This document shows, piece by piece, positions 1 through 6,669 of a stretch of DNA of 7,283 nucleotides (positions are counted from its first letter, which is position 1; each line of letters begins with the position of its first letter). Made by a program: the position numbers and the translations under genes. The notes under the pieces are model-generated. The model worked only from the letters and a program-made list of their open reading frames with translations, had not been told where the DNA came from and did no database searches. The DNA is from Rhodocyclaceae bacterium (GTDB taxonomy: Bacteria > Pseudomonadota > Gammaproteobacteria > Burkholderiales > Rhodocyclaceae). The stretch is taken from positions 1 to 7,283 of the forward strand of contig JANYAW010000250.1 in NCBI GenBank assembly GCA_025361105.1, in the 5' to 3' direction.

Positions 1-404
1 CGGCCCCAGAGGATGGTGACGGGGACGAGTTGCACATCAAATTGCGGATTGTTGATTGCCGCTGCGACCAAACTGGAGAGCAATTTCGATTCGTCGCGAC
101 GGGGATTGCGGGCAACTTTTTCTGGGCGTTGCGCCAGAAAAAAGAACGAGCGGCGTGAGCGCAAAGGCCGCGTGGTCAACGGCCCAAGCGCTGGCGGCAG
201 GCCGAGTTCGCGGCATTCATGGTCGAGCACCAACAGGTTTGATAGGTGTCGATGTTGCAGTACATAACAGACGGGTATGTCAGCTTGGAGTTTGAGTTCT
301 TGCTGCGTCGCCGGGAACACTTGCGTTCGAGTCCACACATAAAGCAAGCGTCGCAGAACTTGCAATAGTGCACCGACGAAATCAAATGAGGGAAGGAAAG
401 TCAT
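1..404 (-). CDS. plsB: Glycerol-3-phosphate acyltransferase PlsB, N-terminal part (cut by left edge)
   Basis: PlsB is an inner-membrane enzyme that moves an acyl chain from acyl-ACP or acyl-CoA to position 1 of sn-glycerol-3-phosphate, the first step of phospholipid synthesis. Reading leftwards from the ATG at 404-402, the frame stays open for 134 codons to the window edge. The translation carries the family's N-terminal signature: PVCYVLQHRHLSNLLVLDHEC (about residues 44-64, written here as one stretch of the motif PVCYVLQ...LVLDHEC), then LGLPPAL (68-73), FFFLAQ (87-92) and DVQLVPVTILWG (123-134). These match E. coli PlsB blocks such as PIMYVLPYNSKADLLTL and LDVQMVPVSVMFGR, as I remember them. 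The catalytic HX4D block lies outside the window. The gene starts 13 nt after the hemA stop without a clear Shine-Dalgarno sequence, so it is probably translationally coupled in the same operon. The family call is from motif recognition only. Confidence 0.87.
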   Translation of the reverse strand, partial: MTFLPSFDFVGALLQVLRRLLYVWTRTQVFPATQQELKLQADIPVCYVLQHRHLSNLLVLDHECRELGLPPALGPLTTRPLRSRRSFFFLAQRPEKVARNPRRDESKLLSSLVAAAINNPQFDVQLVPVTILWG

Positions 405-418
405 ACTGCGAGAGGCAT
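401..418 (-). other. Five-codon bridging ORF between hemA and plsB
   Basis: On the minus strand the hemA stop shares its last A with an ATG (TAATG). That ATG opens a five-codon frame (MPLAV) whose TGA overlaps the plsB start as ATGA. No strong Shine-Dalgarno sequence precedes either ATG. The arrangement could pass terminating ribosomes from hemA to plsB. It is unlikely to encode a functional peptide, and the overlap may be accidental. Confidence 0.3.
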
Positions 419-1701
419 TATTTGTCAGCGCGTTCGTCGGATTGCAGTTGGTAAATTTGCGTGATGAGCGCAGAAATTTTGCCGCGCTCGTCGCCGTTGG
501 CGGAGCTTAGCGCTTGAGTTGGCCCATGCAGAAGTTTGTTGGTCAAGCTTTGCGAGAGTGCATCGAGCACCCGTGCCGGGTCATCACCGCGCGCGAGTTG
601 TTTCATCGCCGTATCTAGCGCTTGCACTCTAGCGTGTTCGGCTCGCTCGCGCAGTACACGGATGGTTGGCACGCTGTCACGCGCTTGCAACCAATGTTCA
701 AAGCCTTCCACGCCAGCGCTAATGATTTTCTCGGCATCAATCACTGCGTCTTGGCGCGCCTCCAATCCAGATTCAACCAATTGCCCTAAATCGTCGAGCG
801 TGTACAAGAAAATATCATCGAGCGCGCTGACTTCAGTTTCGATGTCTCTGGGCACCGCCAGATCGACCATCACCATCGGGCGATGACGTCGAGTCTTGAG
901 CGCACGCTCCACCATGCCGAGGCCGAGAATGGGCAAAGGGCTGGCGGTGCACGAGACAACGATGTCGTATTCGGCCAAGCGTGCGTCGACTTCGGTCAGC
1001 GCAACGGTGTCGATATTGTGGTGACTGAATCGGCTTGCCAGCGCTGCCGCGTGGGCGACGGTGCGGTTGGCAATGGTGATGCGTTTGGGGCCTTGCGCAG
1101 CGAAATGCGCGATGCATAACTCAACCATTTCGCCAGCACCGATAAACAAGATGTTGAGCCCGGCGCGTTGATCAAAAATACGACCAGACAAATGCACCGC
1201 CGCCGCTGCCATCGAGACGATGTTGGCACCAATCGCGGTGGTCGAACGAACTTCCTTGGCCACTGCAAAGGTGCGTTGAAACAGCTTGCCCAGTGTTGTG
1301 CCCAAGGTTCCGGCCTCATCCGCCAAACGCGCTGCTTGCTTCATTTGACCGAGGATTTGCGGTTCGCCCAAGACCATGGAATCAAGCCCACTGGCGACTC
1401 GAAACATATGCCGAATGGCTGCTTGTTGCGGATGTTGATATAAGTGCGCGTTCAAATGTTCGCTGGTCACGCCGTGGTAATGCGCCAGCCATTCGCTCAA
1501 TGGCGCAACCGTCGCGCCAGCGGCGAGCGAACAATAAACTTCGGTGCGATTGCAGGTCGACAAAATCGCCGCCTCGCTTACCTCGGGAACGCGCAACAAA
1601 GCATGCAAGGCGCGGCCGACGTCGGTCGGCTGAAAGACTAATTGCTCACGTACCGCCAGCGGTGCCGTGCGGTGATTTATACCGAGGGCGAAAAGTGGCA
1701 T
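418..1701 (-). CDS. hemA: Glutamyl-tRNA reductase HemA
   Basis: HemA reduces glutamyl-tRNA(Glu) with NADPH to glutamate-1-semialdehyde, the committed cytosolic step of the C5 route to 5-aminolevulinate, haem and other tetrapyrroles. With the ATG at 1701 the protein has 427 residues, close to the family norm of about 420. The N-terminal catalytic domain begins ALGINHRTAPLAVREQL. The block STCNRTEVYC places the nucleophilic cysteine at residue 50, the same number as in E. coli. GLDSMVLGEPQILGQMKQA (about 105-123) is the conserved substrate-binding block. FIGAGEM (about 186-192) marks the Rossmann NADPH domain, and the C-terminal quarter is the helical dimerisation domain. The frame extends upstream to a TTG at 1776, but that would overlap the preceding gene and add residues unlike the family. 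The start at 1701 lies 28 nt after the stop of the fabH-type gene, with little Shine-Dalgarno sequence, which suggests coupling. prfA, the common downstream neighbour, is replaced by plsB. Confidence 0.97.
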   Translation of the reverse strand: MPLFALGINHRTAPLAVREQLVFQPTDVGRALHALLRVPEVSEAAILSTCNRTEVYCSLAAGATVAPLSEWLAHYHGVTSEHLNAHLYQHPQQAAIRHMFRVASGLDSMVLGEPQILGQMKQAARLADEAGTLGTTLGKLFQRTFAVAKEVRSTTAIGANIVSMAAAAVHLSGRIFDQRAGLNILFIGAGEMVELCIAHFAAQGPKRITIANRTVAHAAALASRFSHHNIDTVALTEVDARLAEYDIVVSCTASPLPILGLGMVERALKTRRHRPMVMVDLAVPRDIETEVSALDDIFLYTLDDLGQLVESGLEARQDAVIDAEKIISAGVEGFEHWLQARDSVPTIRVLRERAEHARVQALDTAMKQLARGDDPARVLDALSQSLTNKLLHGPTQALSSANGDERGKISALITQIYQLQSDERADK

Positions 1702-1729
1702 GAGCGAAGTATTTTGGTTTTGAGACGCA

Positions 1730-2854
1730 TCAAATTCGTCGCAAGACGTGGCTGCCGATTGAGTAGCCTGCGCCAAATGAGCAAATCAGCCCCGTCGCAC
1801 CAGAGGGCAAATCGGCTTGGTTTTGATGGAAGGCGATGATGGAGCCCGCAGATGCCGTGTTGGCGTATTTGTCGAGCACGATGGGCGCTTCATCCGGCGT
1901 GGGGTCTCGGTCCAACAAGCGGCGGGTAATGAATTGGTTCATCGACAAGTTGGCCTGATGCAGCCAGAAACGTCGCACATCTTTTGGGGTTAATCCATGC
2001 TGCGCAAGATGTGTGGAAATGTGCTCAGCGGCCATCGGGCAGACTTCCTTGAAAACTTTGCGGCCTTCTTGCATAAACAATTTGTCGCGTTTGTCGGCGC
2101 GGCCATCAGCTTCACAACGATCCAAAAAACCGCTGTTGTTGCGGATGTTGTTGGAGAACGAAGTGGCCGCACGCGAACCAAGAATTTCCCACAAATGGGT
2201 TTGCTTACCAGACGGTTCTGCTTCAATCACCACGGCGGTTGCGACATCACCGAAAATAAAATGGCAATCGCGGTCACGCCATTCCAAATGTCCCGAAGTG
2301 ATTTCCGGCCCGAGTACCAAGGCACAGCGCGCTTGGCCGGAGCGAATCGCGTTGGCGGCTTGCTCGATGCCAAAGGTGCCCGCCGAGCAGGCGACGTTCA
2401 TGTCGTAGCCATAGCCGCCACAGCCAAGCGCGTGCTGCACTTCAATCGCCAGCGCAGGGTAAGGGCGCTGGAAATTGGCGCAAGCCACAATCACCAAATC
2501 GACTTCTGCCGCAGTGCGACCAGCGGCTTCCAGTGCAAGCTTGGCGGCGTTAACGGCAATCTCGGCCATGATGGAAATTTCGCCATTGGGGCGCGCCGGA
2601 ATGTTCGGGTACATCCGATCCGGGTCAAGCACGCCAGCTTTGTCGATCACGTAGCGCTGCTTGATGCCGGAACCTTTTTCGATGAACTCAACGCTCGATG
2701 GTTGCAAGGCGACGATCTCGCCAGCGGCAATCGCTGCACCATTTTTTTCGTTAAACCGGCGCACATATTCGTTGAACGAAGCGACCAATTCCTCGTTGGT
2801 GATGACATTCGGCGGAGTCCACACGCCGCTGCCAGTGATGTAAGTTTTGTTCAT
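1730..2854 (-). CDS. Beta-ketoacyl-ACP synthase III, long FabH2 / PA3286-like subfamily
   Basis: The 374-residue protein has the thiolase fold of FabH enzymes, with the Cys-His-Asn triad visible: Cys156 in DMNVACSAGTFG, His299 in FWLHQANLSMN and Asn332 in KYANTASAG. The C-terminus ends with the typical GAGYSIGSHVLRR. It is longer than housekeeping FabH (about 317 residues) because of an N-terminal insertion, roughly residues 26-60. The whole chain resembles Pseudomonas aeruginosa PA3286, which was reported to condense octanoyl-CoA from beta-oxidation with malonyl-ACP and so feed fatty-acid synthesis. That specificity is inferred from resemblance. The start ATG is supported by GAGGAG with a 5-nt spacer. 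The gene leads an operon with hemA and plsB and has its own promoter candidate upstream. PlsB could use the acyl chains that this enzyme helps to start. The synthase III call is secure, and the exact substrate is not. Confidence 0.93.
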   Translation of the reverse strand: MNKTYITGSGVWTPPNVITNEELVASFNEYVRRFNEKNGAAIAAGEIVALQPSSVEFIEKGSGIKQRYVIDKAGVLDPDRMYPNIPARPNGEISIMAEIAVNAAKLALEAAGRTAAEVDLVIVACANFQRPYPALAIEVQHALGCGGYGYDMNVACSAGTFGIEQAANAIRSGQARCALVLGPEITSGHLEWRDRDCHFIFGDVATAVVIEAEPSGKQTHLWEILGSRAATSFSNNIRNNSGFLDRCEADGRADKRDKLFMQEGRKVFKEVCPMAAEHISTHLAQHGLTPKDVRRFWLHQANLSMNQFITRRLLDRDPTPDEAPIVLDKYANTASAGSIIAFHQNQADLPSGATGLICSFGAGYSIGSHVLRRI

Positions 2855-2859
2855 TTGCG

Positions 2860-2865
2860 CTCCTC
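2860..2865 (-). promoter_or_regulatory. Ribosome-binding site of the fabH-type gene
   Basis: GAGGAG on the minus strand lies 5 nt before the ATG at 2854. It is the only strong Shine-Dalgarno sequence in the three-gene unit and fixes this start. Confidence 0.75.
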
Positions 2866-2888
2866 GTCATTTCGATTTTGCGAACGCG

Positions 2889-2917
2889 ATTATAGAGAGC
2901 CTAAGTCGTTTTCTTGC
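2889..2917 (-). promoter_or_regulatory. Putative promoter of the fabH-type gene / hemA / plsB operon
   Basis: A perfect TATAAT -10 box lies on the minus strand at 2894-2889, about 35 nt upstream of the fabH-type start codon. At a 17-nt spacer the -35 position reads GCAAGA, a poor match to TTGACA. The promoter may therefore need an activator or be intrinsically modest. The -35 region falls inside the palindrome TTGCGCGCAA (2914-2923), which could be an operator. The -10 match is seen directly. Function is inferred. Confidence 0.5.
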
Positions 2918-2928
2918 GCGCAAACGAC
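2905..2928. repeat. Inverted repeat A, overlapping the putative -35 region
   Basis: GTCGTTT (2905-2911) and AAACGAC (2922-2928) form a perfect 7-bp inverted repeat around a 10-nt centre. Nested within it is the 10-bp palindrome TTGCGCGCAA (2914-2923). It sits just upstream of the TATAAT box of the fabH-type promoter, where a repressor or activator would bind. No regulator can be named from the sequence. Confidence 0.5.
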
Positions 2929-2930
2929 GG

Positions 2931-2958
2931 GCACCAACAGCTTTTCGGCAGTTGGTGC
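2931..2958. repeat. Inverted repeat B
   Basis: GCACCAAC (2931-2938) and GTTGGTGC (2951-2958) are perfect 8-nt inverted arms with a 12-nt loop. The right arm lies inside the 23-bp dispersed repeat at 2949-2971. No T-run follows on either strand, so it is not a standard intrinsic terminator. Confidence 0.55.
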
Positions 2959-2971
2959 TGGTGACACGCCG
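2949..2971. repeat. Dispersed 23-bp repeat, copy 1 (intergenic)
   Basis: This 23-nt segment begins CAGTTGGTGCTGG and ends GACACGCCG. It recurs in the same orientation at 3657-3679 with one difference: T here, C there, at the 14th base. It lies between the fabH-type gene and the oxidoreductase gene and shares bases with inverted repeats B and C. A 22/23 match is not expected by chance in a window of this size, so it probably belongs to a small dispersed repeat family. Confidence 0.65.
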
Positions 2972-3001
2972 CCTGCTGACCTTTCAATTGTCGGCAGGCG
3001 G
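2969..3001. repeat. Inverted repeat C, hairpin after the oxidoreductase gene
   Basis: CCGCCTGCTGAC (2969-2980) and GTCGGCAGGCGG (2990-3001) form a GC-rich 12-bp stem with a 9-nt loop. The single non-Watson-Crick pair is a G-U wobble in plus-strand RNA and a C-A mismatch in minus-strand RNA. It lies 26 nt past the oxidoreductase stop (3028) and could slow or stop its transcript or protect its 3' end. It lacks a U-tract on both strands, so a terminator role is unproven. Confidence 0.55.
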
Positions 3002-3027
3002 TAGTTCGCAGTCGAGCAAGCGGATGT

Positions 3028-6000
3028 TTAGCGGATTCCGAGGCTGAGCTTCAGCGCGTCCCGTTGAACTTTGTAGCTGACGACTGAGCGCAATTTGACG
3101 TGACCATAACCACGCACGTTGGCGGGCAGTTCTACAAGTTGTGTCGCAGTCGTCAAGTTGCCAGCGGAAAGTAATGGCACCAGCGCAACTAAGGTGACCT
3201 CAAAGTCGGCAAGCAATTCGCGCTCGAGACGACGCTCTTCCGTGCGACCAAAAATATCCCACACGCTGCCACGCAGTTTGCGAGCTTTGGCCATCCAGCG
3301 AAATGCCGTCATCATCCACGGGCCGAATTCCATTTTCTTCACATTGCCGGTATGCGGATCGGGTTTTGCCAACAGCGGTGGTGCGAGGTGAAAGCGAATT
3401 TTGTAATCGCCTTCAAATTCTTTGGCGACCCGACTGGCAAAGTCAGTTTCGGCATAAAGACGAGCGACTTCGTATTCATCTTTAATTGCCATCAACTTGA
3501 ATAAGTTGCGCGCGACAGCCTTGGTCAAACTTCCATCGCCGCCGATTTTGGCTTCCGCGCTGCGGATTTTTTCGACCTGATTGCGATAGCGTTCGGCATA
3601 CGCGGCATCCTGATATTCGGTCAGGAATTTGCTGCGAATGGCGACCAATTCCTCGCCAGTTGGTGCTGGCGACACGCCGTCACTAGCACCTTGGTTGGGC
3701 ATCACAAGTTTGCACACTGCTGCGAAATCGTGCGCGGCCCAACGTCCCCAATTAAACGCCGCGATATTCATTTTGATCGCCGTACCGTTGAGTTCAATCG
3801 CGGCTAGCAGCGCTGCTGCCGAGACCGGAATAAGGCCTTTCTGCCACGCGTAGCCGAGCATAAATAAGTTGGTCGCCATCGCGTCGCCTATCAGTGTGGT
3901 GGCGAGTTTCTGTGCGTCGATAAAGTCGGTCGCGGTTGCGCCGATGGCATCGCTGATGGCGTTTTGCATTTTGTCGCGGGGGAACAACCAGTCAGGATTG
4001 CGCGTGAAATCTGAGGTTGGCGACAGCGCTGAATTGATGATGGCGCGAGTTTTGCCGAGCGCTATTTTGGCCAAGGCTTCGTCGGAAGCGGAGACCACCA
4101 AATCAGCACCGATTAACGCATCGGCTTCCCCTGCGGCAATGCGAACTGCATGCAAATCTTCGGGATGTTCGGCGACGCGCACATGCGAATAAACCGAGCC
4201 GCCTTTTTGCGCCAAGCCTGCCATGTCAAGCACGGTGACACCTTTGCCGTCAATGTGAGCGGCCATCCCTATCAGCGCGCCGACGGTTATCACGCCGGTT
4301 CCACCAACACCGGTTATCAAAATTCCGTAGGGGTGATCAAGGCCTGGCAGCACTGGGCTTGGCAGCGCCTCGACCTGAGCGATTAGCGCGGCATCAAGTG
4401 AGCCGGTATTCTTGCGCAATTGGCCGCCAACGACAGACACGAAGCTCGGACAAAAACCTTTGGCGCACGAGTAATCCTTGTTGCACGAATTCTGGTCGAT
4501 GGCGCGCTTGCGACCGAATTCGGTTTCGACCGGAACAATCGCTGTGCAGTTGGATTGCACACCGCAATCGCCGCAACCTTCGCAGACGGCGTCGTTGATA
4601 AACATCCGTCTTGCCAGATCGGGATAGGTGCCGCGCTTGCGTCGGCGGCGTTTTTCAGCGGCGCAAGTTTGGTCAAAAATAATCGCCGAGGTTCCCGGCA
4701 GTTCACGGAACTCGCGTTGTATCGCGTCGAAATCATCGCGATGACGAATCGGTATGCCATGGGGCAAATCGGGAATGCCGTAAGCGCGCTCGGTGCCGTC
4801 GGTCACCACGACCATGTTGTGCACACCTTCGGCAGCTAATTGGGCGGCCAAAATCGGCACAGTCAAAGTGCCGTCGACCGATTGTCCGCCGGTCATCGCG
4901 ACAGCATCGTTGTAGAGCAACTTGTAAGTGATGTTCACCTTGGCTGCGACCGATTGTCTTACGGCCAACAAGCCGGAATGAAAATAAGTGCCATCGCCAA
5001 GGTTTGCGAAAACATGTTTGGTTTCGGTGAATGCCGATTGCCCAACCCACGCCACGCCCTCGCCACCCATCTGCGAAAACGTTGCCGTGTCGCGATCAGG
5101 CATCCACGTCACCATGTAATGACAGCCGATGCCCGCGACGGCGCGTGAGCCTTCCGGTACTTTGGTCGAGGTGTTGTGCGGACAGCCTGGACAAAAGGTC
5201 GGCACGCGATCAATGGAAAAAACTTTGCTGGCCAATGCTTTCTCTTTTCCTTCAAGAAACGCCAGACGCGCGACGATGGTTTCAGAGGTGTGAAAACGGG
5301 CAATTCGGCTCGCAATGGCACGCGCGATCATTGCCGGCGTGAGCTCTCCAGCGGCAGGTAGCAACCATTTGCCGTGGTCGACTCGGCCACCACTTTCAAC
5401 CAATGACCACTCGCCTTTTTCGTCAAACTTGCCTACCACGCGGGGGCGCACATCCATGCGCCAGTTGTAAAGCTCTTCCTTGAGTTGATACTCGAGCAAT
5501 TGGCGTTTCTCTTCGACCACCAAAATCTCTTCCAGACCTTCGGCGAAATGTCGCACGCCTTCTGCTTCGAGCGGCCAAACCATGCCGATTTTGTACAAAC
5601 GAATACCAATTTGCGCAGCTAATTTTTCGTCAATACCCAAATCATCAAGCGCCTGACGTACGTCAAGATAGGACTTGCCCGAGGTAATGATGCCAAGGCG
5701 CGGGTTAGGCGTGTCGATGACGATACGATTGAGCTTGTTGGCGCGGCAATATGCCAGCGCGGCATAGAGCTTGAAATGCAACAAGCGCTTTTCTTGTACC
5801 AAGGGCGGGTCGGGCCAGCGGATGTTGAGGCCATCAGGAGGTAATTCAAAATCAAGCGGAATATTGACCGTGACACGCTCCGGACCAACATCCACCGAAG
5901 CGGATGTCTCGACCGTGTCGGCCAAGGCTTTGAACGCTACCCAACAACCCGAGTAACGCGACAAAGCCCAGCCGTGTACGCCATAGTCGAGATATTCTTG

Positions 6001-6534
6001 GACACCCGACGGTGCCAACACAGGCATCATCATCGACTTGAAAAAATGATCGGTCTGGTGTGGCAAAGTCGAAGATTTCGCCGCGTGATCATCCCCCGCG
6101 ATAACCAACACGCCGCCATATTTGCTGCTGCCCGCTGCGTTGGCGTGGCGGAATACGTCACCGGACCGATCTACACCTGGGCCTTTGCCATACCACATGG
6201 CGTAAACACCATCGACCTTCGCGCCAGGATGTAAATTGACTTGCTGCGTACCCCAAACGGCGGTCGCCGCCAAATCTTCGTTGATACCAGGCTGAAAAAC
6301 GACACCACTTTTACTCAAATGGGATTTCGCGCTGAACAGCGCTTGATCGACCGAACCCAAGGGCGATCCACGATATCCCGAAACAAAACCACCTGTGTTC
6401 AAACCTGCCAATACGTCACGTTGATGCTGGAGCAACAGTAGGCGAACAAGTGCCTGTGTGCCCGTCAAATACACGCGCCCGGAGCTCAACGCATATTTAT
6501 CATTCAAACTGACGTGGCGTAGCGGTGCATTCAT
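3028..6534 (-). CDS. Indolepyruvate ferredoxin oxidoreductase, fused IorA-IorB type
   Basis: The enzyme oxidatively decarboxylates indolepyruvate or related aryl-pyruvates with CoA to the aryl-acetyl-CoA, passing electrons to ferredoxin or a similar acceptor in the cytosol. The 1168 residues read in order: N-terminal pyrimidine-binding domain (SGRVYLTGTQALVR, about 18-31; GYRGSPLGSVD, about 53-63); TPP domain with CPGCPHNT (448-455) and GDGTYFHSG (from 513) followed by YND; a cysteine-rich Fe-S segment (Cys651, 654, 657, 663, then 684, 690, 695); the gamma/IorB domain beginning GVGGTGVITVG (742-752); and a long C-terminal region typical of the fused proteobacterial form. ATG 6534 is chosen because GGGAG precedes it by 7 nt; the frame continues to a TTG at 6615 without family-like sequence. 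Residues 953-960 (GVSPAPTG) are encoded by a 23-bp repeat. It appears monocistronic, and no linked aromatic-catabolism gene shows which pyruvate it uses. Confidence 0.94.
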   Translation of the reverse strand: MNAPLRHVSLNDKYALSSGRVYLTGTQALVRLLLLQHQRDVLAGLNTGGFVSGYRGSPLGSVDQALFSAKSHLSKSGVVFQPGINEDLAATAVWGTQQVNLHPGAKVDGVYAMWYGKGPGVDRSGDVFRHANAAGSSKYGGVLVIAGDDHAAKSSTLPHQTDHFFKSMMMPVLAPSGVQEYLDYGVHGWALSRYSGCWVAFKALADTVETSASVDVGPERVTVNIPLDFELPPDGLNIRWPDPPLVQEKRLLHFKLYAALAYCRANKLNRIVIDTPNPRLGIITSGKSYLDVRQALDDLGIDEKLAAQIGIRLYKIGMVWPLEAEGVRHFAEGLEEILVVEEKRQLLEYQLKEELYNWRMDVRPRVVGKFDEKGEWSLVESGGRVDHGKWLLPAAGELTPAMIARAIASRIARFHTSETIVARLAFLEGKEKALASKVFSIDRVPTFCPGCPHNTSTKVPEGSRAVAGIGCHYMVTWMPDRDTATFSQMGGEGVAWVGQSAFTETKHVFANLGDGTYFHSGLLAVRQSVAAKVNITYKLLYNDAVAMTGGQSVDGTLTVPILAAQLAAEGVHNMVVVTDGTERAYGIPDLPHGIPIRHRDDFDAIQREFRELPGTSAIIFDQTCAAEKRRRRKRGTYPDLARRMFINDAVCEGCGDCGVQSNCTAIVPVETEFGRKRAIDQNSCNKDYSCAKGFCPSFVSVVGGQLRKNTGSLDAALIAQVEALPSPVLPGLDHPYGILITGVGGTGVITVGALIGMAAHIDGKGVTVLDMAGLAQKGGSVYSHVRVAEHPEDLHAVRIAAGEADALIGADLVVSASDEALAKIALGKTRAIINSALSPTSDFTRNPDWLFPRDKMQNAISDAIGATATDFIDAQKLATTLIGDAMATNLFMLGYAWQKGLIPVSAAALLAAIELNGTAIKMNIAAFNWGRWAAHDFAAVCKLVMPNQGASDGVSPAPTGEELVAIRSKFLTEYQDAAYAERYRNQVEKIRSAEAKIGGDGSLTKAVARNLFKLMAIKDEYEVARLYAETDFASRVAKEFEGDYKIRFHLAPPLLAKPDPHTGNVKKMEFGPWMMTAFRWMAKARKLRGSVWDIFGRTEERRLERELLADFEVTLVALVPLLSAGNLTTATQLVELPANVRGYGHVKLRSVVSYKVQRDALKLSLGIR
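3657..3679. repeat. Dispersed 23-bp repeat, copy 2 (inside the oxidoreductase gene)
   Basis: This is the second copy of the repeat at 2949-2971, identical at 22 of 23 positions. Here it lies in frame in the oxidoreductase gene and encodes residues 952-960 (GVSPAPTG), in the linker between the gamma domain and the C-terminal region. The left flank and the repeat form a perfect hairpin: TCGCCAG (3653-3659), 6-nt loop, CTGGCGA (3666-3672). A longer imperfect hairpin pairs GGTGCTGGCGAC (3662-3673) with GTCACTAGCACC (3679-3690). The reading frame is intact. Confidence 0.65.
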
Positions 6535-6541
6535 GAGCGAT

Positions 6542-6546
6542 CTCCC
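6542..6546 (-). promoter_or_regulatory. Ribosome-binding site of the oxidoreductase gene
   Basis: GGGAG on the minus strand lies 7 nt before the ATG at 6534. It decides in favour of this start over the upstream in-frame TTG at 6615. Confidence 0.7.
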
Positions 6547-6609
6547 GTTGTTGCCGGATGTTTTGGGTGCTTTGGCATTTCGGCAAAAGCGAGGACAGGA
6601 TACTACCAG

Positions 6610-6624
6610 CGCCAAGCATTGGCG
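6610..6624. repeat. Short perfect inverted repeat in the oxidoreductase leader
   Basis: CGCCAA (6610-6615), a GCA centre and TTGGCG (6619-6624) form a perfect inverted repeat. It lies between the putative oxidoreductase promoter and its start codon, about 40 nt inside the predicted transcript. It could be an operator half-site pair or a small leader hairpin. No regulator is identifiable. Confidence 0.4.
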
Positions 6625-6669
6625 ACTAATGGAAAATGTGAGTGATTACTTAGGCGATACCGGCCAATA

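Noticed and set aside
176..385. 69-codon cysteine-rich minus-strand frame
   Set aside because: It overlaps the plsB fragment in another frame, and the plsB translation has family motifs. The cysteines are a by-product of the frame shift.
1702..1776. Upstream TTG start for hemA giving 25 extra residues
   Set aside because: The extra residues overlap the fabH-type gene and are unlike HemA. The start at 1701 puts the catalytic Cys at residue 50, as in E. coli.
2781..2795. 15-bp match (GCGACCAATTCCTCG) to 3641-3655
   Set aside because: Both copies encode the peptide EELVA in frame in two unrelated proteins, and EELV is usual at this position in the FabH2 subfamily. Codon coincidence explains it better than a repeat element.
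2969..3001. Intrinsic terminator for the oxidoreductase gene
   Set aside because: The stem is strong, but there is no T-run after it on either strand, so it is listed only as an inverted repeat.
1997..3004. 335-codon plus-strand open frame
   Set aside because: It lies antisense to the fabH-type gene, whose triad and full family length are clear. The plus-strand translation has no recognisable domain and runs across the intergenic hairpins.
6535..6615. Upstream TTG start for the oxidoreductase giving 27 extra residues
   Set aside because: The GGGAG ribosome-binding site directly precedes the ATG at 6534, and the extension is not family-like.
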